From Nocardia aurantia (GTDB lineage Bacteria; Actinomycetota; Actinomycetes; Mycobacteriales; Mycobacteriaceae), in assembly GCF_009604425.1 (NCBI RefSeq), contig NZ_WEGI01000008.1:124001-188000 (forward strand): a DNA stretch of 64,000 nucleotides, given 5' to 3'. A model generated the notes under the pieces. The model had not been told where the DNA came from and ran no database searches. It was given only the letters and a program-made list of their open reading frames with translations. Numbering within the stretch: the stretch's first letter is position 1; each line of letters starts with the position of its first letter. A program made the translations under genes and the position numbers. Shown here piece after piece: positions 61,601 to 64,000 of the stretch.

Positions 61601-64000
61601 AGTCGGAGCCCGGCGGGGGACAGCCGGAATCCGCTGCCGCCGAACGTATTCCGAATGCCGGACCGGTTGCGGGCGCCGGGCTGTGGCAGGAGGCGCCGTG
61701 GCCCGCCGGTGGTGTCCCGGACGCGATGCGGGCCCGGGGCTCGGCGCTCGCGGACGGATTGCGGGATCGGGACGGTCGCCCGCTGGCGGGCTTCCTCGCG
61801 GCGTCCGAGGATGAGCGCTGGCAGATGGCGGCCGGCGCTCCCGAGCGACTGTCGCAGTACGAGTTGCCGACCCGGTGGCGGCACACCCGCAACGTCTTCG
61901 CGGTGGCCCCCGGGTCCGGGGTGGAAAACGCGGCGTTGTCGGCGTTGGGCGGGGCGTCGGCGCTGTTCGGGTTCCTGGCGGCCACGAACGGTATTCCGGT
62001 GTGGCAGTTGAACGGTCACCGGGTGTCGGTGTACTCGGTGACCGCGAGCGGCGGCGTCGTGCTGGCGGTGGGCGATCCCGATCGGGCACTCGGGCTCGGG
62101 GTGCGGGTGCTCGGCCGTCATCCGGGGGAGACGACCGAGAGTCTCCGGACCGCGGTCGAGAACGCCGCCGCGGTCCCCCTGGAATTCGACGGCGCGCGGC
62201 TGATCTATATCGCGCCGGCGGCGGAGATCTCCACGCGCGAAGCACGATTGGAACTGATCGCGGAACTGGACGAGCTGGTCGTGCGCCGCTGGTTCTACTT
62301 CGCCGGCTATGCCGGCGGCGACATCGATGACGTGACGGGGTTCGACGTCCAGTTCGACGAGCGGGCCGATCTGTTCGAGCCCGGGGAGACCTACCATGCC
62401 CCGAGGTTGACGAGCGACGAGGCGTTCCGGCGGTTCGGCGGGATCTCGCCGGCCCCGTTGGCGGCCGTACTGGGGCCGTACTGGCCCGGCGACGCCACGC
62501 TGCTGGTGTGGGACCTGCTCGAGCACGGCTGGAACGCCTTGCGGTGGGCCCCGATTCTGGATACCCAGCAGTCGAATTCGCGGCTGATCCGCGAATATTT
62601 CGAGAGTGCCACCGGCCCCGCGGCGCATTACGCGGACTACCGCGGCACCGGAGCGCCCGACGGGACCCTGGACGATATCGCGACCCGGCTGCGGGACATG
62701 TCTCCGGGAGCTCTCGCGGTGCTGTTCGGCCCGCACCCCGGGCGGCTCGACGGCTCGCACGGCCTCTATGTGCTGCGGCACGCGGGCGACGGTTCCCTCC
62801 GAATGCGATATCCGGTGCGGCGGCACGAATCCGCGTTCCGGCCGCCGACGGTGGGGTGGACGGACGAGTCGTATGCGACGCTGCGTCCGCAGTGGCCCAG
62901 CGAACCCACCGCGGTCATCATCCCGGCTCTCGGTGATTCCCCGGGATGGCAGGACACCGACGCGGAGCGGGCGACCGCCGAGTCCGGCGCGACCGGACCG
63001 TCTCGGGTGCGGGGCGACGACGGCCGAGAGCTGGACGGTGATTCGCCTCCCGACGCTGTGCAGCCGAGTGCCGAGGTGCCGCCGACCCAGATGCTGACCG
63101 GACTCGCCCGGCGGTTGAGCGAGGCGATCCGATCGGTGGCGGCCCAACTGACCGATTCCGGCCAGGGTGCCGAGGCGTCCGGCGATCCGATCGCGGGGGA
63201 GGTGCGCCGGTTGCGCGCGGAGTCTCGCCGCTTGCGTGCCGTTATCACCGAAATGCTGAGTGCCGCAATGGATGCCGAGACCGCCGCGTCGGTCTCGGCC
63301 GAATTGCGCGGCGGCATCGGGCAATTCGGTGACCCGGTGGCCCGGCTGGCGTCGGCGCTGCTGGACGATGCCCCGCCGCATCTCGTCGCCGACGCGCTGC
63401 GCCGGGCCGCGGTACCGGACGCGACGATCGGCGCGTTGCTCGCCGCCGCCGGCGCGGCGCGCGGCCTCGCCGTGCTGATCGCGGTAGGGGATCGGCAGCT
63501 CGCCGAGAATCGCGCGTGGCGGTTGCGGGACAGCACGGCACCGGACACCGGCCCGACGGTGCCCGAGGTGCGGTCCTTGCTGGACCTCCCCGAGTCGATC
63601 GCCGACATCGTCGTACCCGGCGCGAACGACGGTGTCGGCGCGTGGGATCGGATGCTCGCGTTCCTGCTGGAGCAGAGCCCCGGGGCCTGGGCGGTGGTGC
63701 ACGGCAACCATCCGGATTCGGCGAACCGTCCGCAGCGATATCTGCTGTTGCGGGTGGCCGCGGACCGGGCAGTGGCGTTGTGGTGGTCCGGATCGTCGCT
63801 GCGATCGAGCGAGATCCGTTCCGGGCGAGACGATTTCACCACACCGGACGAGCAGGTGTGGGCCGTCGTCTTCGGCGCGGAACCCATCGAAGCCCCGGCG
63901 GCTGGTCTCGACGTGAGATCCGTTGCGCGGCATGAGCTGTCGGCCGCGCTGGAAGCGGCGGCCTTCGCCGTCGCCGGACCGGCTCCCGTGCTGCTCGAAG
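34318..64000 (+). CDS. Giant modular ESX-associated polymorphic effector (C-terminus beyond the window)
   Basis: One frame is open from the ATG at 34318 to the last base, at least 9,894 codons and over 1 MDa; I read it codon by codon and met no stop. Order of parts: WXG100-like domain, glycine-rich membrane helices, acidic/Pro-rich linker, SecA-like motor, three weak HTH domains, papain-like domain 1, seven HTH domains, papain-like domain 2, MFS-like membrane domain, papain-like domain 3, then iterated cassettes from about 45.6 kb to the end. The WXG100-like N-terminus without a signal peptide suggests ESX export, as for CpnT-like proteins. Which part is the toxin, and whether an immunity gene follows, cannot be seen. 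No good ribosome site precedes the ATG; translation may be coupled to the lysozyme gene. Actinobacterial databases hold other very long WXG100-domain proteins, but I cannot compare them here. Confidence 0.9.
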   Translation, partial: MTMPADFPMDLAEAVLGPRLHGHPNGLRGVGDGWSASAESLKAHAEELESAAAAVTSAGTGDTVTAIASTARQQAREIRTLADYADSMARQCYETATDIEFGLLTWDGMAIVIVTNLAVDALMLNAGVLKAQADRAAARAGWQRFLVQLLDRIFGKGLTYQATRAGMLVHATVAGGVWMGAVQLGAEEIQILEGHRDHLDMKPVWQGMLAGAAGGLGGAAVGMLAGPTLMRLVASRIERPVLATVLSTLMVAALGGVGGAVAMAAVEVKTGQLESFWSKETLHLLMTGFAGGVVGASVHAGGAAHTASAGDGGTAIPVSARGTADSTDAASVPATVAARGSEPAGGRITIPDESSIDEGFFARVPPSERESGSTTTDSIPPGSRAGEVVPDADVVRDGAAALRSADRDTNVAVPQEKSPSTAPAEEVGEASVPPDAGARRGDPDLPAQHTRTEDDGVAPTRGPRPGSEENGREHPVGDADEAGRVPAAAVLVSDAERSAGLSEQRPAKPARSAVEAQSAVETRTRAEVSERQRVPAGVGAETAGDPHNPAPARDRVAAAGDAPPVTGGGADPVRVEDGALGHEVAAARPRTPGPENPGVRPGHESGSDPGHGHAGSGGDETPGARTHPEHAGGRDDGTADVGSPRNQPEEPTSPEHERADSETGTVPGDHPDPDEPGSPEALADHYRQRAEEVLEEFGARDWESVSDEQLSDMLLHGDEHEAMLAVLEAIRREDGKVLRWTQVMGTLAMVDGHPIDMRAGEGKSLVFLAAGAMTARRTGFVHVYTTLDSLAGRDFQHFARVLGKYGFDVSRMQSDAPNVAPREGHPGIVIGLLEELAFAEMKGYPVSGEHVLIDEMDAALVHSRSSFIISEGVGAQADAATKHQVVTARKFLEQLLGNDADGARTPNAEKILTEADFGRAPGQVGGPARLTPEGTAKVEEHLGREMTPAEQHRLAMAASAKWEFVKGDHYLVFDHPERGKMIVILNESGKPMIDVAKSSESRWNNGLAQAVEAEESAAGVQIRADSESSQSRTVPELMARMETKVGASGTNEDVQPNLVNDYGTKDVVKIPAHQASQLLEAVPWAVETHAEKTALVTADIQLMHESDRPILAICPRNSDVARYKSGLDALGVESVAVDGDWFLEHHATWETDLQAIFDEAGGRGKVLIINLQGARGVDIPVSAEVNALGGLHVMITSWSATDPVLAKTNFIQAAYRTARNGGNGSVQVYMSKEDLYLSPDPNVQVAVIRYADAATEYAVDPTREARQGLEAGELGVRKLVPTINPDVEHTLPLLTGADRQQPNAPPTATPAAAVTDPRQPNAPPIATPAAPVTDRQLPTPPPVTSAAAVPDRADESTESAVPHNMSANSGTPVPGAQAVRDTSPTVAGRPETDAFAANSGSPNGEVENPGSPDPRAEHGTGRLGEPLDSAAQQVSNAAPKDDPTALTTGTTATSALPASGEPTPESETPERDAPEQIPATLEAAAADLAQPGGPRITVTAGTGPGDFRLVVDTSAPEDTVVAATGVPAEPDGAHPDDPEAGAAVDVSTLIGNAPAGVPVETSPIADLEILGALLEPTQDTELAAQLGITLAELRNIIESFAYRLGTRPTRPALAAAAVQRGRLHVAVPEPTRRAAQELSAEEFAILAMFAQGASGAEVARALGTSPQLLRAHTAEIERKLETRHLVHSVAVTAAAGLFDGLLPAPEQATAQTRSAPDPSATIAALPSMLAAATRELGGSPDRPAAAAATLARGLLHVHASETARPVIEALPAADFVILAMAAQDMTAAEVAEQLGAVAETVRERLAATTRKLPAGTRVGSVESTVSAGESNSREVPPGDNARSSGPVSPEVVRNCAIQVARVLRALHGTALTTPEPDDTDPAWAADGNWRIFEAGIGAQLAEVGLRPRPGSTDPMAGIAEDIRAGKDGADTAVIVVDDGRKAHAYVITNAEGALLVFDTLIDAPDPDIPRVRSYDGDGNGDNAWQPRHAGAGKAYVARYRTTGGKLTHVAERPGEFEPRRGDPEISRIAGMLNPAVAVLPRNIPPWALAHAADADRPESGALGSARGVEPESADAGDATYAGTADHEFRRRRRGITLAYLVGNGVPVDEALLAPDSADTEFRAVLATVTAGDLATTAQLLSAVAESTLYEAYAALDRRQRAALERAAAEGRAADESQRAALDALVELVRGGQADTAGPSDTDEVGELRNSQIEALSAYASGRTPEQIGALLGIPVPEVHGRLRRISERLGVLSPAAAVAVAKALGYLDADGAPLFRDTNLSAPEIRMIRLLATGVTRMAMSEMLGVTPVFVHQNLRRIFAKLDVPNRAAAVVASVRRGYLELEHRPIPAEGQLTDAEAGLLRLIAAGHETVVVAWLGDLSERAVRTLLKSAFHKLGVHNRAAAVYVAMNTGYFGPDDIPAATESAMGAAERKFRWQRRRLVLAHLVATETIRPRAVRNLASKSEPVFARFLAHYRVDPRVEVLQAADFEDWLRTFADLDEVTRRRIDESVAADDRDVIDALRKQAIEDVANRLGGAVPAASPVGLTRKHIEVIELLAQGMPNSDIARELQISRETVKSRMSTIFEILRTRDRTAVVVEALRWQIIDVEYLRSLYGHRPADRGAIPSDRELEVIALAGRGMSNKEIGAQLGLAWKTVTRHFTRISERLGTENRTAAVLTALSWDLLELSDPAESPAGTSDSATAPPTVSVRREGTPDPLLSEPEIEFLRLVAEDLTFAQIATRFGTTTRAVRSVSERVATKLGAPGRTAMVVEALRLGLLEVSAPALPGSPGESVPAAQPGTPLSESDLAVLGLLARGWPAAAIDTRLGLSAQHRLRKIRTTLGTRNGHQSVLAAIAGGHLSLDRLPPLYREQAAPVSAEVVRNCAIQVARVLRALHGTALTTPEPDDTDPAWAADGNWRIFEAGIGAQLAEVGLRPRPGSADPMAGIAEDIRAGKDGADTAVIVVDDGRKAHAYVITNAEGALLVFDTLIDRPDPDIPSVRDYDGGETGEDAWQPRYRNFRNAFVARYRTTDGVLAHVPEREGEFVPRIREPEISTIAGAPDSEGGSAFRRFVRSDRNFRRLLSAGLVTDAGDRIMETSMPLLLLEQAGPGVAGAVAMANQFAHMFAAPVSGYAVDFYEIRRTLRASQLMGLAATSTAITAVATGSAYMVPILVGTGIVEAFATTLYTAGASRARKAILGEDEELQRGHARFIYNQQELTRIAGTSLGPILLRAANYLPFVLNGASYVWNLATLANLRSIPVASRPDSEKLWTGFRNSLRVGAETIRSNRVLQDTSINQTVSNLYLGMGSLYLNSTITNSGIPGWQVGAALLLIPVGGLAGSSVPTKWLAKASIRTMMSVRLLGLVGTAVTQATTTNPWLAAGALSAGWMTLGAGGVAVSTYRATAIPAEVWGRATALNTVGNRAAAAVGGGFAGAMLSIMGAQPVGWTIAATFGTVAAATMARQYQVAERLRSLFRRRRKITEALLTCMEQVAEVAAAVGIRGAAKLEPGQDNWRHLRNALTPGAELATRARFIATDLRPGPDPLAHIIEEVRAGHAEAAVVLLDSGVEHGDTMHSYFVTRVADEVVVFDTNVEEPERAASGDRDAAADEPRRIPRVRIHDPLAGAGAEGAEGEEGAEAHIPWKQSFGHIEEAFVAYFTVDDEDNLVPSEYRSDSGARPREGKITGRPPVITGGGIFGDIAAALAGSSVSAAADDARAAEPDPVGPGSAAEQADSDASPPRSGAGGGGDDGGTPVSGSEMPDGWSEFEPSAELADAVAALRHVAGQSTESASAARRLVAERAAAELVAATVEQGGRQLRPGWVLADGVSPRLEMFVPVGVASPLSGRARERLAENGFEVVERRIDIRFDGDGRGRVLVSDDPATHIRQREQVRRLTRAREQLDRMPWESTESTASGEWTESPAAPGHVDPARAAWVVAVENGIRSFITEYGATLDDLLAAPSWSLTQERRSRELLHRLETLQRYRVEARTQAAAAAAGTVLDAPGARFTHITADGVLRVSVPLAYPWIVFTTAAARASLAAYGIRRIEFTRTDVAADGTVRITEWDSDVPAAAPALDRAGAGRRLDEILAPHLDRVHRHGLPRPDRQLRSRRGVRDKYLETAQREVAARATRAGSAAIDSMRPELHAVLWTVVTEIGEAAGRTAADLWDETDATYGALPEMESAAWFGALREDLNREFPEPGAGAETGLAADVSSDPRAAVAVAAARRGGIPIDSGTADSWVFVAGTPRLEVYTAGAPDGTHAELLETLAVRGLSVIVYQVRIENGEIRTVPAATSETALANLLLFQRDQWARLYSSVRAAESGGVPEFGRAAPPPDGTEFWTRSDGRPAGPVAPRSAQVTILEDTLRTVAERVRRIRAGLPSPEHWTTAEQRTVRLELAELEALLDARGPSRTMAAMVEAARLLRVSVAEHPPVWTSRFAALTEDGTLRVVAPRAAAWDLFPAAALPGLARNGVRRIVHQRVDVDADGSIHLTEWQASDFADGAATAREPGYDSLYRAMDRLDEILRDSGAVAPDLLDSLRREHPELLRGRRRESVERATRLRLADWAMDPRDAAMVVACTAQLVARAGSAAEVDRLLGDLRDHDARMWLSVSDAQRTRWLRTIRAALARAQGAPPADWPAALAAIRSSALPAGQRAELPGHRWRHEPVPEAAGPEDEWHTLRAFLNLDEAGRAVFARDAPDWVLDMLPAGWRDRVLHQRLSYAVAAFAAMDDDEVWPQRSWSASDSVDVRGLLLESHLRSILTSADHGDIESAARMLPGQVALANHVLSEENRNSATPGSLYALDAGGGTALAYGDLERAPRLRVLIVDPAAPNVPADAVRSALRQAADEAGENTAVLVWVAGPEARNPVRRWADQVITLHRRREFYRRAYGVPLPETTVVPLSGAETIHGARRRFDQGEPVAEPSPTAGPATEARIPGLSPGAEPVPADRAGSRRYVPPAGAQARIREILAAAPAGSRSARTAAEAVAVAAVAADHGVTTLPNEAAGWVAVLVDGVPERIELFAGPDAVVDPRLLDLPDTPVIVRRVAVDADGSVWVGELPGVVGEQHDALRRQLEQVVAATRAQPADRLATWRPAGGEVSWSDAEVVPRAGLLSGEPYARALSWLGLMIIDAEAHARSVLASTIRPASAAAEQTFRDLTAALVMLTEMRLQTEARMRVRTAAALAPDDGTAIGERKGVYWYFDESRRLVVHSPIPGATTLFGADDLDTLRDLGVTGVEVRWLEVRDRAAAATAGTYLELRARRLDWESTGTRIGSDAFEYVPIVLYKLESLWPRYGSVNSAQVWPGSADGESDPEIRRRFVRAREETRDRPDLAMDFESAANTAMHGAWVLLERAAAEDRGEVAEQMIGDDLFVLREVVRAAAAARSRALYEKFTAAAGPVNEVETIGRAGDPESTAGPSGAPPSDSRSPDPDDPPVAEDPARWRTLPPSARLAGLLERLRTLTAADTPGDDFAELLAQVESAAIAEAAAARAGTEVASGRVLVPGIQPWVETFETVGTDDAVPPEWDDRRVVGGTESVRRLIRIDAGRGRVLVQDSPSTRARQRILADRLRAVLDSAEPAEAQPDSSGHPEWTMAGFESGADPALSGQVAAATDTLRALVDEIEAFLAAAPAEPGEWTADLIEVARDLTIRGEARLAARTWARNQVAAIVAAREIGDGPGRIAPYARMDGDQLVVVSPFGNPWSLFPTEEWEMLEANGIRGIRYTGVEVDAEGVVRITRWEPVRMPSPSGVVGPGAGWAVRQRLAPLTVWHNENGLDFRSPPGAGQLEVVRAHRHASVHARTRRLLRDPDSHLVRTATVRVAAWTHATFVAAQGAGSAADREELARELHRTDDALLRHLLAEHTAELLESVSGPRAPATVAGTTAPAEWPAPLIGQPTGTEFGRAAADRAAEWFETGDDLSAAVLALPPNVRRILALAAPAALPLENLPTWLRHPRNLALLDQVVTVIGTGNPPAWLGRERGSRTAPDPARPRSTAEQALDRLVPSWRTYEYDELLAALRNTAQLAATARSHPARPAVYDLRADAGGSALAVGDPERAPNVHVLVVDPSSGPDAVRQAVDAAAERADARTAVLVWVASAGSSRERELLAEDLLALHRRRMFYRANFFVGMPAVTVSPRPGADWIWSAGERFRAGPVSEAELDALVDAGIEVRDPDIRLAADAWAGEFAEGTGPLADPDAPDDDGVLFPPGSAAGRAISEWLAAVTAGSETVPRLRARARAAALADVAEHQGGRRLPIGAGDHVVVLADGPRPRIEVFVLAGTGHDVVDRIRAALAPFDVPVSARTVTLDDAGQVWVTNPSSEVLRGRRRLRRDLAAAAARARADDASTLVAGQHDWRITGEGWSEPATLALNQATRFGSWTAQLTATETALRRLLETADRLAEAAEPMSIRDESAHRRLIAQIAELTRSWSDIRAQMLATETRRTVERGGDDIARRPPGQQSGGYWYAEADRSGTQRFVLYSPVPGVGQYLDPGFLGMIGDAGFAGVDVRWFGRDEDLEWNLYQQSRELRPGSDHPILSGTDREYIEAALEPLESFWRAHGDPTLSVGDPESELGLLSGADAGSIVGTVVGPDDLADAELLLSRRLRDVYRRLSAAAGASTRSAEITQAGEVIRAVVASGQHDPVSVSRYLADRIVAGDLAALDRVLRSASTWSAEMAAAFAGAVPPADPGTSAAVPGWEPAELPDGSPSEILSEHAAELVARIGAGPEQTVNYLRLGPSGRWTLAVAGEPAAGLPGEPTVWRHARLVRAARPGQRTVLGDIAHVIGFLEGLDDGRPAWEVGERPASLYAMAPSGSLIFATGDPERAPSLEVRVVRQTVDRTTRQLRREVAAAVRSGMGAGATATLIWVVPEQAADEARWELMSELHALMWRRWVCSVATGVPSAPVPEVSLHDPGPDPNLLQDTYIPPTFQQHQIDVLRQRSAVLFERDLFGLHEQTDFRLITDRLAAGGWIGVPPDADTTAIDTTPRLAAWHLYYPGAEDLRDVRTFPARARRDDPDTRTAHDRLAAELAQAGTGSFAMVYGSHPGRLDGTPGIYVMRNAGNGEIRAVWWDRRQPSAYERPIAVPVDVAYPGAFAPVDRTFEAVVFPAGYFPGWPDDDAAGDPGVLPHDEAEAAAVAAVAANSGGLVIPGDTPDWVAVVTGADRIEVFTRRAAAPALSQRLSAALVESGFTARVIIREVLVDAAGQVQFEPLPVAIRDEQRELRERLAAAEQAPARAWLEATRSRMRLPGTETEPERLAPLDDRWKAVLTALYALLPQDRETPPDQAIEPEPQASRERDHRYRALRSELLADVVTATADRIHAMATRALVPAGAQGWYWSIDDDNRLVVYAPTARATDLLGPEVLAELADAGIAGVELRWIGFDTEWRVLGQRRTLRDDDGWRPDHATLDRIRANLAPLEEFWDRHGLDERTLERYHPERRADGLEWARGLWRAAVGRREDAVGSARWPAADAEVRYRSWALLQYVAGLVENLGTRPGLDPAELAGQLFRGEIAIRERISRETEQRVIEDLARNFARAIGIRFDTGPASPSPADPGEAWRPAELPDDETPTVLEAEASGIAARVTRRPADPLSAFFRADFEQRWKMVAGAPAQVRKAVLPTGWRHLRNVYRLLGIARTRGLGSVLRPLGGIEALFGFLSSFDEGPLWAARDRRVSLYAVDVPSDGVIFAVGDPERAPNIDVRVIPSAGRTAEQVQADVGREVRAGLSRPGRATLIWVVPGRTALGARQQIVREVTNLLRRRAFYDMVALTRTSETETAAEGDLDVSAFDPARPGPEVTLIDPSETIFDPGETFLPFLPGLDTAIPEGDFPAGVVRSVAGVDPVTDLDRFDELLAGRDRTAATSAQLSTAPADVRAAAERLGLGAAGYVDGSDPASAAAEREQLAARLLSMPSGSFALLFGGIADSAAERRRIFLLRNDEGRIVAQRWELRADAPFELPTVRLVTFDPAQGAGEPFRALLVTAGPEDGGAAPSGDRGSEPPGTGRGPNETEPQPDSNSDAEQISSGATEEAPRPPGESLFRPADRDLAEQLRGVRSGEPAAGNAAGLPDLLALARTAAAQFAETVAGVRVTAPTGIPGSWVLVGAAVPRLEVFLDPDAEIPRPWREALERNGFEVVERRVRIDEAGRVRVANLPSELLRRQDDLRQRLRNLVAGRGSTVHTATPSPGPAWSWLPFEAIAPSDIPWVAEFDAARRAIIAELLDLGRRPDFARPWTAATEITVARSVARAEAAVAASDAARVQAGAMAARRAQPTRAELLSDYLWVSRGVLRIITPVAGPQDLGLADPNVLIGTGIRRIEFQRVNVGSDGHVLVVGWSVDVADGREPDPTTVHDRAPLHAAAARLAELLRDYGIGAGAPSSGDPRTARRRATAAFTESLLRGDPAANAHRSAIAALSWAIFTQHHRDPAELARELIAADQDVERSVSLLRTADLSARFRRATAEFHGAPTGTDTPEAAAARGLAGPIDLPRDHADSRLRDEAAAIARRLRLAPDYPAAFLELDGRQRELLVGIAPDLVRPAGIPYIWRHQRNAYLLSYRVAAMRILANTADGFAGLDAHLTDPETAVLLERSGLLSAPAVGNPAAAARVLSRQLALRDHVFSRSAVAGIDEADPDGETAFVFGDPDAAANIEVLVVDPHAPGVADEAVRAALRWADEAANERTAVLVWLAPETSPEPARTRLTGRLLDLHGRRRSFAGLIDVPRPVWRVRSWPGAEPIHRAPLRDAADGPAESGLRARLAAAVPAAARTVAADEPPSAAGDSRQPGQWSDAVRMRHPAMPTGWRAQLEPIARMIDTTIGDARAVLDLLEIFGESAADHVARARRLGTALELLTETYRDTVAAMRVVQAVAAVVEAGRLVEGEDGEPRKIEHKNPADRILDHTSTGRFWYIDENCRLVVYSPLAWADTATLLDAATLAALADYGIAEVEVRSTVMTSKGPALAARTWQAPHARAEIGEDADEPRPPAPGAYEIIGAALGGLEVLWRDHGGPAPESESVEWVRALRRSAVFDRARARAAHGSEEEAYRTVRRRTGEIFAQVRRAQWSDAAITALTEEMLGADLDVFEAVRRESEPGGGQPESAAAERIPNAGPVAGAGLWQEAPWPAGGVPDAMRARGSALADGLRDRDGRPLAGFLAASEDERWQMAAGAPERLSQYELPTRWRHTRNVFAVAPGSGVENAALSALGGASALFGFLAATNGIPVWQLNGHRVSVYSVTASGGVVLAVGDPDRALGLGVRVLGRHPGETTESLRTAVENAAAVPLEFDGARLIYIAPAAEISTREARLELIAELDELVVRRWFYFAGYAGGDIDDVTGFDVQFDERADLFEPGETYHAPRLTSDEAFRRFGGISPAPLAAVLGPYWPGDATLLVWDLLEHGWNALRWAPILDTQQSNSRLIREYFESATGPAAHYADYRGTGAPDGTLDDIATRLRDMSPGALAVLFGPHPGRLDGSHGLYVLRHAGDGSLRMRYPVRRHESAFRPPTVGWTDESYATLRPQWPSEPTAVIIPALGDSPGWQDTDAERATAESGATGPSRVRGDDGRELDGDSPPDAVQPSAEVPPTQMLTGLARRLSEAIRSVAAQLTDSGQGAEASGDPIAGEVRRLRAESRRLRAVITEMLSAAMDAETAASVSAELRGGIGQFGDPVARLASALLDDAPPHLVADALRRAAVPDATIGALLAAAGAARGLAVLIAVGDRQLAENRAWRLRDSTAPDTGPTVPEVRSLLDLPESIADIVVPGANDGVGAWDRMLAFLLEQSPGAWAVVHGNHPDSANRPQRYLLLRVAADRAVALWWSGSSLRSSEIRSGRDDFTTPDEQVWAVVFGAEPIEAPAAGLDVRSVARHELSAALEAAAFAVAGPAPVLLE
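34635..35240 (+). other. Domain: glycine-zipper membrane segments
   Basis: Residues about 107-308 hold four hydrophobic stretches (MAIVIVTNLAVDALML; MLAGAAGGLGGAAVGMLAG; VLSTLMVAALGGVGGAVAM; LLMTGFAGGVVGASV) rich in GxxxG. Such helices insert into membranes and oligomerise, so this part may form a pore or anchor. Confidence 0.65.
36346..38170 (+). other. Domain: SecA-like motor ATPase inside the giant protein
   Basis: Residues about 677-1285. IDMRAGEGKSL (Gly760 to Ser764) equals the SecA Walker A region (EMRTGEGKTL), and VLIDEMDAAL (Asp854-Glu855) equals VIVDEVDSIL. NLQGARGVDIPVS matches the SecA NMAGRGTDI motif, followed by LGGLHVMITSW as in SecA LGGLHVIGTER. The arginine-finger stretch (RGRSGRQGD in SecA) is degenerate here (AAYRTARNGGNGS), so ATP may be bound without normal turnover. 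A preceding helix DHYRQRAEEVLEEFGARDWE fits the SecA N-terminus. Confidence 0.85.
38209..38367 (+). repeat. Three 18-residue Pro/Thr-rich repeats in the linker after the SecA-like domain
   Basis: 54-base units at 38209 and 38263 (DRQQPNAPPTATPAAAVT and a close copy) and a diverged third unit to 38367. They lie in a disordered linker that continues to about 39000. Confidence 0.8.
39007..39774 (+). other. Domain: three diverged LuxR-type HTH units
   Basis: Units at about 39007-39186, 39226-39417 and 39619-39774. Each has the LuxR pattern of an Leu/Ala-rich helix, a turn and a recognition helix (for example EVARALGTSPQLLRAHTAEI). The conserved Glu-Arg-Glu start and DNA-contact residues are weak, so they may have lost DNA binding. 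Confidence 0.6.
39853..40245 (+). repeat. Direct repeat, copy 1 (encodes the deamidase-like core)
   Basis: Matches 42940-43332 at an offset of 3,087 bases. In the first 348 bases 9 positions differ (97% identity), 7 of them silent. Confidence 0.95.
39853..40410 (+). other. Domain: papain-like putative glutamine deamidase, copy 1
   Basis: Cys1855 in VVRNCAIQVARV, His1943 in RKAHAYVI and Asp1958 in LLVFDTLID give the Cys-His-Asp order and spacing (88 and 15) of papain-fold toxins of the toxin-glutaminase type. The motif NCAIQ followed by a His in a beta strand is the family signature. Enzyme activity is inferred. Confidence 0.7.
40933..42912 (+). other. Domain: array of seven LuxR-type HTH units
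   Basis: Units start at about 40933, 41155, 41371, 41947, 42187, 42469 and 42721, each 60-66 residues. The unit at 41947 (HIEVIELLAQGMPNSDIARE then ISRETVKSRMSTIFEIL) and the one at 42187 (DRELEVIALAGRGMSNKEIG then WKTVTRHFTRISERLG) are close to textbook LuxR/GerE domains; others are more diverged. A helical segment of about 130 residues separates units 3 and 4. Confidence 0.88.
42940..43332 (+). repeat. Direct repeat, copy 2 (encodes the deamidase-like core)
   Basis: Partner of 39853-40245. Recombination between the copies would remove 3,087 bases, exactly 1,029 codons, in frame, including the seven-unit HTH array. Confidence 0.95.
42940..43500 (+). other. Domain: papain-like putative glutamine deamidase, copy 2
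   Basis: Nearly the same protein as copy 1: Cys2884, His2972 and Asp2987 are all kept. Only two residues differ within the first 116. The C-terminal third diverges (after about 43332), then passes into the membrane domain. Confidence 0.7.
43519..44760 (+). other. Domain: MFS-transporter-like membrane domain inside the giant protein
   Basis: About 414 residues (3068-3481) with ten or more hydrophobic helices. FRRFVRSDRNFRRLLSAGLV is a typical MFS start, and GYAVDFYEIRR between helices 2 and 3 fits MFS motif A (GxxxDxxxRR). The second half begins after a cytosolic loop near LWTGFRNSLRVG and repeats the pattern. It ends in RLRSLFRRRRK. Its likeness is to small-molecule exporters of the EntS type. 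Confidence 0.8.
44761..45330 (+). other. Domain: papain-like domain, copy 3 (diverged)
   Basis: Cys3489 in LLTCMEQVAE, His3576 in TMHSYFV and Asp3591 in VVVFDTNVE keep the order and almost the spacing (87 and 15) of copies 1 and 2, though the surrounding sequence has little identity. A 9-base slippage repeat (GAG-EGA type, 45202-45234) lies near its end. Confidence 0.6.
45610..49100 (+). other. Cassette 1 of the iterated C-terminal region
   Basis: Modules in order: alpha (WVLxxG..RLEMF type, 45690-46010), beta (46110-46530, ends FTRTDVAADGTVRITEW), alpha (46970-47260), beta (47395-47830, ends VDVDADGSIHLTEW) and gamma (48735-49050, AYGDLERAPRLRVLIVDP then TAVLVWVAG). Names are mine. None matches a domain I can name firmly except gamma, see findings. 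Confidence 0.65.
49230..52770 (+). other. Cassette 2 of the iterated C-terminal region
   Basis: Alpha (49260-49570, GWVAVLVDGVPERIELF), beta (49690-50130, GVYWYFDESRRLVVHSP), alpha (50780-51065), beta (51150-51560, ending GVEVDAEGVVRITRW), a WLRHPRN segment (52190) and gamma (52450-52755, LAVGDPERAPNVHVLVVDP). This is the same order as cassette 1. Confidence 0.65.
53030..55700 (+). other. Cassette 3 of the iterated C-terminal region
   Basis: Alpha (53040-53360, ADGPRPRIEVF), beta (53450-53935, GYWYAEADRSG then FVLYSPVPG), a VWRHARLV segment (54620), gamma (54740-55090, FATGDPERAPSLEVRVV) and a new epsilon module (55140-55690, FAMVYGSHPGRLDGTPGIYV). Only one alpha-beta pair precedes gamma here. 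Confidence 0.65.
55710..58300 (+). other. Cassette 4 of the iterated C-terminal region
   Basis: Alpha (55730-56040, DWVAVVTGADRIEVF), beta (56250-56545, GWYWSIDDDNRLVVYAP), GWRHLRNVY (57210), gamma (57350-57670, FAVGDPERAPNIDVRVI) and epsilon (57850-58290, SFALLFGG). Same order as cassette 3. Confidence 0.65.
58540..60550 (+). other. Cassette 5 of the iterated C-terminal region
   Basis: Alpha (58555-58860, GSWVLVGAAVPRLEVF), beta (58960-59350, with GIRRIEFQRVNVGSDGHV), WRHQRNAY (59970) and gamma (60205-60540, FVFGDPDAAANIEVLVVDP). No epsilon module follows. Confidence 0.65.
60790..64000 (+). other. Cassette 6 and incomplete end of the giant protein
   Basis: Beta (60840-61210, FWYIDENCRLVVYSP), RWRHTRNVF (61880), gamma (62010-62320, LAVGDPDRALGLGVRVL), epsilon (62420-62935, LAVLFGPHPGRLDGSHGLYV), a helical stretch (63090-63500) and a second epsilon (63655-63900, WAVVHGNHPDSANRPQRYLL). 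The frame is still open at the last base. Confidence 0.65.
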
